Positions 8,477 to 18,566 of a DNA stretch of 64,000 nucleotides are shown piece by piece. Source of the stretch: Bacteroidota bacterium (GTDB lineage: Bacteria; Bacteroidota; Bacteroidia; Chitinophagales; Chitinophagaceae). How positions within the stretch are numbered: position 1 is the first letter of the stretch; every line of letters begins with the position of its first letter. The position numbers were made by a program, and so were the translations under genes. Under the pieces are notes generated by a model. The model saw nothing but the letters and a program-made list of their open reading frames with translations, was not told where the DNA came from and made no database searches. Location of the stretch: assembly GCA_026391195.1 (NCBI GenBank), contig JAPLEI010000100.1, forward strand, positions 1 to 64,000, written 5' to 3'.

Positions 8477-11191
8477 TTACTGATTTATAACTCCACCTGA
8501 AGTTTTATAGTGCTCAGATCTCTGCTCCTTCTCATCATCCATCTGTGGCCCCTGCTTCACTTTGCGCCAATCAATATATCTATTAAACCGCTTCATGGCT
8601 TTATCCCAATCAAATACCTCCTGACTTGGGAATTCGAAATAATAGGGACTGAAATCAGGTTCATTGGTAAAAAAGTCCGACAATAAGGAAGCCGTTATAT
8701 CATATTGATTTACGTAAGGCACTCCTAAAATATTATAAATCACTTTTAATATAGACCCAAAGTTTGCATGCGTATGCGACACATAATTTTTCTTTACATA
8801 GGGGCCAGCCATCATCAAAATACTTCTATGTGCATCGATATGATCTACCCCTCCTTGCGGGTCATCTTCGGTAACCACTACCAACATATCTTTCCAGTAA
8901 GGGGTTCTGCTAAAAAAATGTAATAACCTTCCAAGTGCCAAATCATTATCAGCAACATAGGAATGTGTATAGGGATATCCATCCTCGGGGCGAGGCTTTG
9001 CAGTATGGTCGTTCGGTAACATTACCGTTATCAATTGGGGAAGACTATCCTTTCCATTCAACCATTTTTTACTAAATTCTTCTTCAAATTGTTTCATCCG
9101 AAATTGGTCGGGTATATTGGTATTATATCCGGCAAAATTATGCGATGTATTTTCCCATACCCCTTTTTGCATGGGAACCATCACAATATGAGCGGCTCCG
9201 GTAGCAGTATCAAACCAATCTTCCCTTACATGTGCTGTTTCATTGGCTTGCCCAAAATTATAATAACTAATTTTTTTTCTGTCTAATGCCTCCCATAATC
9301 CCCCAATCTCGGCATAATCTTCTGGATCCATGCTACCCGTTGACCCCGGAAAACGTCTACCCGGCGCCTCAGAGAAATAGTCGGCAGTTTTTTCCGTACT
9401 GGAATTCGCTTCTACCCATTCATTCGGTATTACTCCCATCATCCAATGATGCCCATGTATAGAAGCATCACTATCACAATAATAATTATCACTCAACGAA
9501 AATTGACGAGCTATTTTATGATGATTCGGAGTAATGTTTACATTAGATGCCCGCTTATTTTTATTAATCACAGTAACCCCTAATCCAAACCTTGCCAAAC
9601 TACTATCGCCAATCACACCCGGCATTTGTCCATACACTTCATCAAAAGTTCTGTTTTCCTTGGTTACATATACGATATGCTTGATAGGACTTACCTTACT
9701 TCCCGGTAAAACCGGTAATGGAGTATTGTCAGGCGCCTTATTAATAACAAAGGTTTGATCGATTACCTGACTGGTATATTTAGCTAATACTGTAGAATCT
9801 GGATTGTTAACAATCTGAAAGGTACCCAATTGGATGTCTCCCACATAAGTGCCCTGTATGGGTGCTACAAAACCCTTTCCACCATTGGGCCCTGCGCCAT
9901 AACCCCTACAGGATGTTATAAATAACTTTTGATCATCATTAGAAACCCGAACCCGGGTGGTACCCCATCCGGTAGGAATTAAACCAACAGTTTGATCAGT
10001 TGCTACATCAATTTTTGCCACCGCGTTTAACCCTAATAAGGCTACATAAATGAACCGATTGTCTTTAGAAAGATCAATCCCAAACGGTAGGGTTCCCCGA
10101 AACTTATCAATCAATTGATGAACCTTAATAGGAATATGTTTAATTATTTTACCCTTTTTATAATCAATTACTGCAATATTATCATTGGTGGCATTGGTAA
10201 CATAGGCAAATTGCGCATTGATGGCAACCGAATTAGGACTGGCTCCACCAATTACTTCTGCATCCTCTACCAACTCTCCCAATAACATTCCTGTTTTTAT
10301 TTTTGCCCGGATATTGTTTTTATTCAGGTCAATCACAAATACACTCATAGCTTCCGGACTATTCGGATCACCTAATCCTGGAATTTTTTTCCCTTCCACT
10401 TCAGTTCCTTCTCTGGAGGCTTTTGTATTATTTCCATAGGGATGCCAAGGAATATATTGGCTTTGAATATTTTCAGGGGTTGTTCCGGCTACCAGCGGAT
10501 AACTATACATGCCCACATTGGCTACAAGAGCCGTTTTTCCATCTGGAGAAACCGCAAGTCCAAAAGGTTGCCGACCCGTTGGAATTGATGCAACTATTTT
10601 CTTTGACTTCAAATTAAATCTTACCAACCGAAAATTTCCTCTATCTAACACCAATAATTCATCTGAATCTGGAATTAAGGCCAAATCACTGGTAAAACTG
10701 CCTGTAAATTTTTGTTGATTAAAAATGCCATCTAATAATAAGGTATCAATTCTTTTATTATCTGCATAATCATATATAATAACCGAACCGGCATCTCCAC
10801 CACTCAAATACACCCATGGCTGTTTTGGGTGAAAAGCTACCCCTAAAAATGAACCTTTCTGTAAAGGTCCCTTATCCTTCGCTTTATAATCTGGAATTCT
10901 TTTAACCGCTTGAGAACTAAGGTCGATTATAGAAAAAACATTCTCGTGTAGGGTAACGGCTACTCGCTGATCAGGAGAAATGGCCATTCCAAAAGGATCA
11001 TGGGTTATCCGTAAGGTGGTTCCTGCAGGTCGGATATACCGGCCGCTGGGTAAAATAGTATATTGCTGTAAATCTATTTTACTATATTCCTTATAACCAG
11101 GAACAGTTAAATAATCCACCCACTTTTCTGTTTGAGAAAAAAGGGGGGTGCAATTCAATAAAAAGGCAACTAATATATAAATATTTTTCAT
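8477..11191 (-). CDS. Bifunctional YncE-like beta-propeller / phosphoesterase (alkaline-phosphatase family) protein
   Basis: N-terminal propeller ('GRQPFGLAVSPDGKTALVANVG'), C-terminal phosphoesterase ('HIVYVTKENRTFDEVYGQMPG'). Confidence 0.85.
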   Translation of the reverse strand: MKNIYILVAFLLNCTPLFSQTEKWVDYLTVPGYKEYSKIDLQQYTILPSGRYIRPAGTTLRITHDPFGMAISPDQRVAVTLHENVFSIIDLSSQAVKRIPDYKAKDKGPLQKGSFLGVAFHPKQPWVYLSGGDAGSVIIYDYADNKRIDTLLLDGIFNQQKFTGSFTSDLALIPDSDELLVLDRGNFRLVRFNLKSKKIVASIPTGRQPFGLAVSPDGKTALVANVGMYSYPLVAGTTPENIQSQYIPWHPYGNNTKASREGTEVEGKKIPGLGDPNSPEAMSVFVIDLNKNNIRAKIKTGMLLGELVEDAEVIGGASPNSVAINAQFAYVTNATNDNIAVIDYKKGKIIKHIPIKVHQLIDKFRGTLPFGIDLSKDNRFIYVALLGLNAVAKIDVATDQTVGLIPTGWGTTRVRVSNDDQKLFITSCRGYGAGPNGGKGFVAPIQGTYVGDIQLGTFQIVNNPDSTVLAKYTSQVIDQTFVINKAPDNTPLPVLPGSKVSPIKHIVYVTKENRTFDEVYGQMPGVIGDSSLARFGLGVTVINKNKRASNVNITPNHHKIARQFSLSDNYYCDSDASIHGHHWMMGVIPNEWVEANSSTEKTADYFSEAPGRRFPGSTGSMDPEDYAEIGGLWEALDRKKISYYNFGQANETAHVREDWFDTATGAAHIVMVPMQKGVWENTSHNFAGYNTNIPDQFRMKQFEEEFSKKWLNGKDSLPQLITVMLPNDHTAKPRPEDGYPYTHSYVADNDLALGRLLHFFSRTPYWKDMLVVVTEDDPQGGVDHIDAHRSILMMAGPYVKKNYVSHTHANFGSILKVIYNILGVPYVNQYDITASLLSDFFTNEPDFSPYYFEFPSQEVFDWDKAMKRFNRYIDWRKVKQGPQMDDEKEQRSEHYKTSGGVINQ

Positions 11192-11365
11192 ACGCTTAAG
11201 TAACAGTAAACTTATAGCAATAAACCAAACCCCACACCAAAATGAATATTAAGTTAAAGTTAAGTGGCTAATTAACTTAGAGGTTTCGGTTAGCATTTTA
11301 ATAGATGCCAAAAAATCAGGTTACTCTTTTACAAATCAACTCGAATACAGGGGCAACCCATCAAT

Positions 11366-12625
11366 TTATTCTTTTGGCAAATTGTCAACATAATCGATGG
11401 CCACCTTTTCTAAATTTGAAAGAAGAGGAGCCAACACAAATGGCATTCGTTGAAAGAAAAATAAGGTAATTACATTCCTTTTTCTATCAACCATAAACGC
11501 TGTATTAAATGCTCCACCCCAAAAAAAACTCCCTTCAGAAGCATGATTGATAGAAGTGCCTTTTACTGTAGTTAGCCCAACGCCTAGTCCAAAATTATTT
11601 TGCGATGGAAAACCTGAAAAGATGAAAGTTTTATTTCCCAATTGATTTGTCCAGAATTCCTGTAAAATGGATGCCCCGATTATTTGCTTTTTACCCCATT
11701 TACCTTCATTCAGCAAACACTGTAAAAAGCGAGCATAATCGGTTGTGGTTGAAACAAGCCCTCCGATTGCAGAGAAGTAGCGTTCATTTTTTCTTAGCGG
11801 GTAATCAATGGGAGCCATCGTTTCAGTTACCACCTGTAAACTATCCGGCCTTAATTTGGTATATACTTTAACCAGTCGGTTGGCTTTTTCGTCTGGAAGA
11901 TAAAAGTAGGTGTCTTGCATTCCTAAAGGGTAAAAAATATATTTCTTTAGGTACTTATCTAGCGATAGCCCTGAGCCAACTTCGATCAGTCTTCCCAATA
12001 CATTGGTGCTTAATCCATAACTAAATCGCTCACCCGGCTGATGTACTAAGGGCATTACTGCAATTTGATTTACTTCCTCTTCTAATGAAGTATAGTACTT
12101 GCCCAACCCAGCATTCAGGTGATATTTTTCAAATTCATTTTTAAATGCCGGATATTCATCCGCAGATGATATACCCGATTGATGAGTTAATAAATCCCGA
12201 ATGGTTACCGAGCGGATTTTATCTACAAGCGTTACCGAATCGTTTTTCTTGCTGAAAACCTTTTGATTACCAAAAGCAGGAATATATAACTCAATTGGGT
12301 CGTTTAAACGAATAATTCCTCTTTCCACCAACTGTAATACGGCAATTGAAATAATAGCCTTAGTATTGGAAGCAATCCGAAAAATTGCGTTCGGTTGCAT
12401 TGGAATTTGATTGTCCCGATCGGCATAACCATAGGCCTTATGTAACAAAACCTTATTTTGATGCCACACATACGCTACTCCCCCTGAAATGTTCTTTAAC
12501 GCAATTTGCTGCATGATTACACTGTCTACCGTAGGAATACCCTGACTATAACTGGTGCTGAATGGAATAAAATTATGCCCTACGCAGCATACGATTGAAA
12601 AATATCGAATTAGCTTTTTCATCAA
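11366..12625 (-). CDS. Serine hydrolase, beta-lactamase/class C family
   Basis: SxxK in 'FRIASNTKAI', YGLS motif, 'LLTHQSGIS'. Confidence 0.9.
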   Translation of the reverse strand: MMKKLIRYFSIVCCVGHNFIPFSTSYSQGIPTVDSVIMQQIALKNISGGVAYVWHQNKVLLHKAYGYADRDNQIPMQPNAIFRIASNTKAIISIAVLQLVERGIIRLNDPIELYIPAFGNQKVFSKKNDSVTLVDKIRSVTIRDLLTHQSGISSADEYPAFKNEFEKYHLNAGLGKYYTSLEEEVNQIAVMPLVHQPGERFSYGLSTNVLGRLIEVGSGLSLDKYLKKYIFYPLGMQDTYFYLPDEKANRLVKVYTKLRPDSLQVVTETMAPIDYPLRKNERYFSAIGGLVSTTTDYARFLQCLLNEGKWGKKQIIGASILQEFWTNQLGNKTFIFSGFPSQNNFGLGVGLTTVKGTSINHASEGSFFWGGAFNTAFMVDRKRNVITLFFFQRMPFVLAPLLSNLEKVAIDYVDNLPKE

Positions 12626-12656
12626 AAAAATTTAAAGATGAATTTGTCGTGCAAAA

Positions 12657-13025
12657 TTACTTCAATTTATGCCATCCAGAATAGGTACTTGTAGCATCTA
12701 ATTGAATTTTTTGCTGACGAACGATTTTGTCATCAACCAACTTTGTCATAACCATGGTTTGCTCTTTTAGTAACAAGTGGTTATTTACAAAAACACTGAA
12801 TTGTACTTCCCTTTCTTGTGTGAGGGATAATTTTTTAGACCAGGCCTTGCCTGTGAATTCCCTTATACAATAATTTCCCTCCTCATTAGTATACGAAACT
12901 TGGCAAAAGGTAGTAAAGCTTAGTTCAACTTGTAATTCAACTGTAATTACAGGCTGTATCTCAATTAAATTTTTATTCGTAATACTATTAATAAATTTCT
13001 GCAAGGCAATCTTGAGGGTAGACAT
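12657..13025 (-). CDS. Hypothetical protein
   Basis: 122-aa ORF in an otherwise unoccupied region; no recognisable domain. Confidence 0.5.
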   Translation of the reverse strand: MSTLKIALQKFINSITNKNLIEIQPVITVELQVELSFTTFCQVSYTNEEGNYCIREFTGKAWSKKLSLTQEREVQFSVFVNNHLLLKEQTMVMTKLVDDKIVRQQKIQLDATSTYSGWHKLK

Positions 13026-13171
13026 ACCTGTGATTTTGCTGTAATTTACAGGTACACTTTTACCACATTGTTACCAATAAATTATCTTTATACTATAAAA
13101 TCCAAAACGCTAATCAAATCTTATTTCTGCTAACTTGATTAGAATTTTATGCGGTTTATATTAAAAAAAAT

Positions 13172-14200
13172 CTACTTAAAAGCATCCATCGCTGCAGTAG
13201 GGCGGCCATTATTATCAAACGCTCCCAACTGATACCCCTGCCAGCCATTATAAGATTGCGGCTCCCAATAAAAAACTCCCAGCCCTTTATTGCCGGTGAG
13301 TGAACGAGTTTTGGCAATCAAATCGTTGATAAATTGCTTACAGGCAGCCGGCTGGTCTACCGGCATCCCTACTTCTGCAATCATAATTTCTTTGCCATAC
13401 CGATTTATCATATCCAGCATATTGGCCAGGCACTGTTCATTTTTTATCTGCCAGTCATTTATAGATGGATACATCGACATGCCAATAACATCCCAGGTTA
13501 CCCCATGCTGAACAAGTCCATCCATAATCCAACGAAATAAAGCATTATCATATCCATTGGAAACATGAATGATCACTTTGGCTTGCGGAAAAATTTCTTT
13601 TACGGCTGTGCAGCCACTTTTTACCAGAGAGGCAAATTGGGGCATGCTCTTACTGGCCCGCCCTTCTTCCCAAAGCAATCCATCATTTATTTCATTGCCT
13701 ACCTGCACCCATTCGGGTTGCACATTATTACTTTTTAATGCGGACAATACTTCTTTTGTATGAGCGGCGAGTGCTGCGTTTAAATCTGTAAATGAGAGCG
13801 TCTTCCATGCAGCCGGTTTATTTTGCTTGCCAGGATCCGCCCAATAATCTGAATAATGAAAATCGATTAAAATACGCATGCCCTTTTGGCTAGCCCGCAC
13901 TGCCTGATTGATTAGATCCTGCTTGCCACACCAGCCATTTACCGGATTTACCCATACCCGTAATCGAATTGCATTAATCCCCAACTGTTTCAGCAGATCA
14001 ATACAATCTTGTTGCTGGCCGCTTGCATTGTAAAATTTTAATCCCTTCGATTCCATTTCACTCAGCCAACTAATATCTGCGCCCTTTGCAAAATTATCTA
14101 CAAGTGGCGGGTTGGGCTCCTGTGCAGGTTTTTTATTGCATCCCACCATCATTACACACGAAAGTAATAGCACCCATAAAATTTTCATCCTGCTATACAA
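13172..14200 (-). CDS. Arabinogalactan endo-beta-1,4-galactanase (GH53) lipoprotein
   Basis: 'FAKGADISWLSEMESKGLKFYNASG', 'GINAIRLRVWVNP', 'EWVQVGNEINDGLLW'; lipobox MVGC. Confidence 0.95.
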   Translation of the reverse strand: MYSRMKILWVLLLSCVMMVGCNKKPAQEPNPPLVDNFAKGADISWLSEMESKGLKFYNASGQQQDCIDLLKQLGINAIRLRVWVNPVNGWCGKQDLINQAVRASQKGMRILIDFHYSDYWADPGKQNKPAAWKTLSFTDLNAALAAHTKEVLSALKSNNVQPEWVQVGNEINDGLLWEEGRASKSMPQFASLVKSGCTAVKEIFPQAKVIIHVSNGYDNALFRWIMDGLVQHGVTWDVIGMSMYPSINDWQIKNEQCLANMLDMINRYGKEIMIAEVGMPVDQPAACKQFINDLIAKTRSLTGNKGLGVFYWEPQSYNGWQGYQLGAFDNNGRPTAAMDAFK

Positions 14201-14223
14201 TTGAATTAGATTACAATATACTC

Positions 14224-14257
14224 AAAAAAAGACGGCTCCCATTGCTGAGAGCCGCCC
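14224..14257 (-). terminator. Intrinsic terminator on the minus strand, between the SusE/F-like gene and the GH53 gene
   Basis: Minus-strand GGCGGCTCTCAGCAATGGGAGCCGTC followed by TTTTTTT. Confidence 0.75.
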
Positions 14258-14295
14258 GAGGTAGGGCTGCTATGCCACCAACAAATCTGTATTTA

Positions 14296-16062
14296 CTAGT
14301 TACTAATGGTTACGGTTTGTGCATTCTCATCCAGCACAATCGTATAGGTACCCGCTACCGCCGGTGTTTTAAAGTTATTACCGCCTTCCCACTTGATTTT
14401 ACGGGCTGTTCCTACTCCCTGACTACCGCCACTATTATCCTCATAATCAAATGCACCCCAGTCATTCCCAGCCAAGAATTTAATGTCTTTATTAGCCAGT
14501 AAGGTTGCTGTAATAGTCCAACGTCCATTTCCACTATAGGTCATTGAAGGACTTGCTCCCGGAGTCCAGGCGGTTACTCCCTGAATGCCATCCCCTACCA
14601 ATCTCATTTCAGTTGCATGAGAAATTTCGTACCTAACTTCATCTGCATTCCGGCCATTCCAGATTACCCGGTACCGACCAGCGGTGGTAATATCCGGCAT
14701 ATTATTATCGTTGATCGCCAACAATGAGCCGCTACCACCATTGGATCCGTAGCTACGTGCATTGGTTACAGTAAGATCTCCATTATTCCAATCATTGTTA
14801 TCAATCAGTTTCCAACCACCGGTTGTGAACGTGGTAATTCCCACAAAGAGGTTTCTTTCAGGATTTCCCATCGCAAAATTAGGGAATGTATTTGGGGGGC
14901 TCCAGCCGGCTCCCGTAGCACCTCCTACAAATCCCATACGCCCTTCCCGGATATCATACTTCATAGAAGTGCGGTCTAATGAGATGCGATAAATTCCAGC
15001 GGTTGCCACTGTTAAGTTATCACCTCCAGAAACGAGATTACCTCCGGTTCCGCCATAGTTTACATCCCATGCCCGACCTTGGGTAAATTTAAATTGTGCC
15101 CCTGCTGGCAAGTATAGATATATATAATAGAGCTTATTCAATGCACCGGGGCGTAAATCGCGAATCAATTCAGGTGCTGATCCCGGATCCCAATCATTTC
15201 CATTTCCGGTACCTCCCTGATATCCACCCGGTAAATAAAACCGGAGAATAGGAATATAGGTTTGAATGGTAACACTAACTATATTAGAAATCGATACCGC
15301 TCCTTGTGCAGTAACCGCTTTTATCCGATAATCTACTTTCCCGGTTGTTCCACCTGCAACACCTTCAGTTAATGCAGTTTCATTCATCTCACCCTGCGTT
15401 AGCGACTTATTTAGCAAATTGGTGCCAACCGGAATCTCTTGTAAACTGGCAAAGTTTTTACCGGCAGAATCATACTGCAAAGTATAGGTGATATTACCCG
15501 AATAGCCATTAAATGGTTTCGACCATGTAAATGTGTTTGAGGCTAAAGCAGCATTGGGCAATGAAGTGGTAACGGAAGTGTTTTGCGTTGTAAGAACTCC
15601 CGGATCATTGTATGGCGTAACCTTCACTTTCACTACGTTCGATTCGTAGCGCTCATTATTATTTCCATAAGAAGAAGCTACCTTAATATCCAGATCATAT
15701 GCGGTTCCTAATGCAAATCCATAGTTCAGCAATAATGCATTCAACTCTTTGCCGAGTAAAGAAAATTCGCGCTTGCCTATCACTGTGCGGGTTACTTCTT
15801 TAGAAAAGTTTCTGCCGGTAGAATCGATAGAAATTACATATTTAAATGAACTGGTGTCCGCAGCATACATGGGATTTGTCCAGGTTAATCCCAGCACGGT
15901 TTTGGCAGAGTCGGCAGCAGTAGCAGTAACGGTAGCCGTTGACGCAGTTAAACTAATGGCTTTCCCTTTTTCATAAAGCGGTAGCGACTGAATTTTGGTA
16001 CAGGCAGCCACCAGCAACCCCATTACCAGTATCCATAATGCGCGTTGATACATATTTTTCAT
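14296..16062 (-). CDS. SusE/SusF-like outer-membrane lipoprotein
   Basis: Two SusE N-like (Ig-like) segments and C-terminal starch-binding-like repeats 'MRLVGDGIQGVTAWTPGASPSMTYSGNGRWTITATL'. Confidence 0.85.
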   Translation of the reverse strand: MKNMYQRALWILVMGLLVAACTKIQSLPLYEKGKAISLTASTATVTATAADSAKTVLGLTWTNPMYAADTSSFKYVISIDSTGRNFSKEVTRTVIGKREFSLLGKELNALLLNYGFALGTAYDLDIKVASSYGNNNERYESNVVKVKVTPYNDPGVLTTQNTSVTTSLPNAALASNTFTWSKPFNGYSGNITYTLQYDSAGKNFASLQEIPVGTNLLNKSLTQGEMNETALTEGVAGGTTGKVDYRIKAVTAQGAVSISNIVSVTIQTYIPILRFYLPGGYQGGTGNGNDWDPGSAPELIRDLRPGALNKLYYIYLYLPAGAQFKFTQGRAWDVNYGGTGGNLVSGGDNLTVATAGIYRISLDRTSMKYDIREGRMGFVGGATGAGWSPPNTFPNFAMGNPERNLFVGITTFTTGGWKLIDNNDWNNGDLTVTNARSYGSNGGSGSLLAINDNNMPDITTAGRYRVIWNGRNADEVRYEISHATEMRLVGDGIQGVTAWTPGASPSMTYSGNGRWTITATLLANKDIKFLAGNDWGAFDYEDNSGGSQGVGTARKIKWEGGNNFKTPAVAGTYTIVLDENAQTVTISN

Positions 16063-16088
16063 AACAGCAATTTTTATAGTGTGCAGGA

Positions 16089-16916
16089 TTATAATTTGGT
16101 GAAAGTGTATTTACCCGTTTTGAAGCTTACATTAATCCGATAATTGCCCGCAACACCGGGAGAAATAAAGTCGCCCCCATCGGGTTTGAAGGTGTCTCCG
16201 CTGGGATTATTGCCAAGACCAGCACCGGTAAATCCATATTTATTACTCCAGTTTCCATACACCGGCACAAACAAGAATCCTTGATTGGCATTCATATTCA
16301 AACTATTGATCTGAAATTCTGAACTGGATATTTTGGTAAACTTCTGCGTTACTAATTCCGGATCGCCTCCGCCCATCCAGTTGCCTGGAGTGGCAGCACC
16401 CGTAATATACAAGTTGGCAGGTACCGGATAAACTACATCCAAATAAGGAGTTACCGTCATTTTCAACACATTGGAAGCAAGAGGAACGGTTCCGTTAATG
16501 AGGGAAGAAATTACCCGCGCTTCTAATTTATGCGCCACATTTTCGGGCAAATCCATTGATAACAAGGCAGTATTCAATTCGCCAGTTGTGAGGCTAGCAG
16601 ATAAATCCTTGGCAATAACTTTCTCATACTTTTTAGCGCCGCCAAAGTTGGCACCCTCCAGATCAATTTGCAACAGGTAGTTCACATCTTGCGAACTAAC
16701 ACCCGTTGTAAAACGATAATCTGGATTCGTCCAGTTTAATTTCAGAGATAATACATCCCGGTTGGCAATCGCCAGCACACGGGGCGTAAGTGAATTAGCA
16801 GTTAATACCGGATTGGTACCTCCTTCAAAGGTGATCCGGTTTTCTTCCTTCTTACAACTTACCAACGTACCGGCCAGTAAGAGTGATCCTGCAAGGATGG
16901 AATATATTTTTTTCAT
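16089..16916 (-). CDS. SusE-like outer-membrane lipoprotein
   Basis: Lipobox VSC; SusE-like 'LSLKLNWTNPDYRF', 'NLYITGAATPGNWMGGGDPELVTQKFTK'. Confidence 0.85.
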   Translation of the reverse strand: MKKIYSILAGSLLLAGTLVSCKKEENRITFEGGTNPVLTANSLTPRVLAIANRDVLSLKLNWTNPDYRFTTGVSSQDVNYLLQIDLEGANFGGAKKYEKVIAKDLSASLTTGELNTALLSMDLPENVAHKLEARVISSLINGTVPLASNVLKMTVTPYLDVVYPVPANLYITGAATPGNWMGGGDPELVTQKFTKISSSEFQINSLNMNANQGFLFVPVYGNWSNKYGFTGAGLGNNPSGDTFKPDGGDFISPGVAGNYRINVSFKTGKYTFTKL

Positions 16917-16939
16917 AACAGAATTTTTTATCGGTTAGA

Positions 16940-18547
16940 TTAATAGCCAGGGTTTTGGGTTAGGTTTGGATTAGCCGTTCTATTGGAAGCTGGTATTGGA
17001 AAAATGTTATACTTACTGTCTACCGAAGTTCCGGAAGCAACGCCTCCTTTCCAAGGCCAGAGATATGTACCGGTAGTTAAACGGCCATACCGGATCAAAT
17101 CGGTTCTCCGATGTCCTTCCCAGTATAATTCACGAGCTCTTTCATCTAAAATAAAATCAGTAGTCAACTGTCCAGACGTGATGTCACCTGAGTTATTACC
17201 AAAAGCACGCTGACGGATTTTATTCACGTTAGAAAGTGCAGTTGTAGCATCTCCACCGGTTCCACCACGTAAAACTGCCTCAGCATAAATCAAATACATT
17301 TCTGATAAACGGAATACCGGAAAATCAATATCCGCAAAATCACGGTTCACGTCCGAAACGCCTAATCCATCTGAACGAATATTTCTGTATTTATTTACAT
17401 GCAATCCATTACTGAAATTCCCTACATCACTGATAGCAATCTGTGCAGGGCTTACTCCAAAGGCACTCGTAATAAACATGGCCCGCTTATCGGTTACGCC
17501 CGTTAAATCACTGAATCGGTCGGCCAGTCCCTTCGTAGAACGATACCCGTACCATCCGCCGCCCACACCAAAATCGTTGGCGTCATCTCCAGCTGAAGCG
17601 TGTACAAAAAAGGAGGTGTTGCCATAAGATTTTGTACGCAATCCATCACAATTCACTGCAAAAATAACTTCACTGGTACGCTTATGGTTATCTGCCATAA
17701 ACAACTCCCGGTAATTATTGTGCAGGGTGTAACCGCCATTAATTACTTTTTGAGAATAAGTGATGGCATCGTTAAACCGGGCTGTGCCTGTATAAACCTG
17801 TGCATTTAAATACAATCTTGCCAATAAAGCCCAGCAGGCTCCCTGATCTACTCGTCCATATTCAATCGTACGCGGTGCTTTCAATTCGGTTTCAATAGCT
17901 TTTAATTCTGTCTCTACATATGTAAATACTTCTGCACGAGATTTTTCTTTAGGTAAAGCTGTACCTACGCTATTGGTTTCATCAATAAAAGTAGAGCGAC
18001 CAAACAAATCCATCATCACCCAATAATTAAACGCCCGGATAAAGCGAGCTTCTGCACGTGATGATTTGATATTGGCTGCATCGGTTGCAGAGATGCCACG
18101 AGAAGCTAATTTTTCATCCGTAGATTCACGCAGATATTCATTGGCCACCATCACATTATACACCAAGCGGGCATAGATGCCTTTTAGGAAAGGATCGGAA
18201 CTAGACCAGCTGAGACTATGAAAATCTTTAATAGTTTGGTCGTTCCAGGAAACTACCGCTTCATCAGTAGGCAATTCCTGGCAATTAAAGAAGCCCCGGA
18301 TAAAGGGAGACTGAGATCCCTCATCCAAACCCTGAATATCAGAAGCCCCGGCAGGACCCACATTTCCGGTAGTAGCCAATCCCCCATATACCTTAGCTAA
18401 AACCGAAATATAACCTTCGGTGTTGGCATAAGCATTCTGAGAGGTAAAATCGTTCTGGGGAAACAAATCCAGCTTCTTAGAGCAGGAATACAACATCATC
18501 CCTGCTGTGAGAACTAACAATGTATTTTTTATCATGGTATATTTCAT
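16940..18547 (-). CDS. susD: SusD/RagB-like nutrient-binding outer-membrane lipoprotein
   Basis: Lipobox YSCSKKLDLFPQNDFT; C-term 'DERARELYWEGHRRTDLIRYGRLT ... IFPIPASNRTANPNLTQNPGY'. Confidence 0.95.
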   Translation of the reverse strand: MKYTMIKNTLLVLTAGMMLYSCSKKLDLFPQNDFTSQNAYANTEGYISVLAKVYGGLATTGNVGPAGASDIQGLDEGSQSPFIRGFFNCQELPTDEAVVSWNDQTIKDFHSLSWSSSDPFLKGIYARLVYNVMVANEYLRESTDEKLASRGISATDAANIKSSRAEARFIRAFNYWVMMDLFGRSTFIDETNSVGTALPKEKSRAEVFTYVETELKAIETELKAPRTIEYGRVDQGACWALLARLYLNAQVYTGTARFNDAITYSQKVINGGYTLHNNYRELFMADNHKRTSEVIFAVNCDGLRTKSYGNTSFFVHASAGDDANDFGVGGGWYGYRSTKGLADRFSDLTGVTDKRAMFITSAFGVSPAQIAISDVGNFSNGLHVNKYRNIRSDGLGVSDVNRDFADIDFPVFRLSEMYLIYAEAVLRGGTGGDATTALSNVNKIRQRAFGNNSGDITSGQLTTDFILDERARELYWEGHRRTDLIRYGRLTTGTYLWPWKGGVASGTSVDSKYNIFPIPASNRTANPNLTQNPGY

Positions 18548-18566
18548 AACACAAATATTTTTACAA

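Noticed and set aside
14086-14502. 138-aa plus-strand ORF spanning the GH53 start and SusE/F-like end
   Set aside because: Covers the terminator and overlaps two strong CDSs on the other strand.
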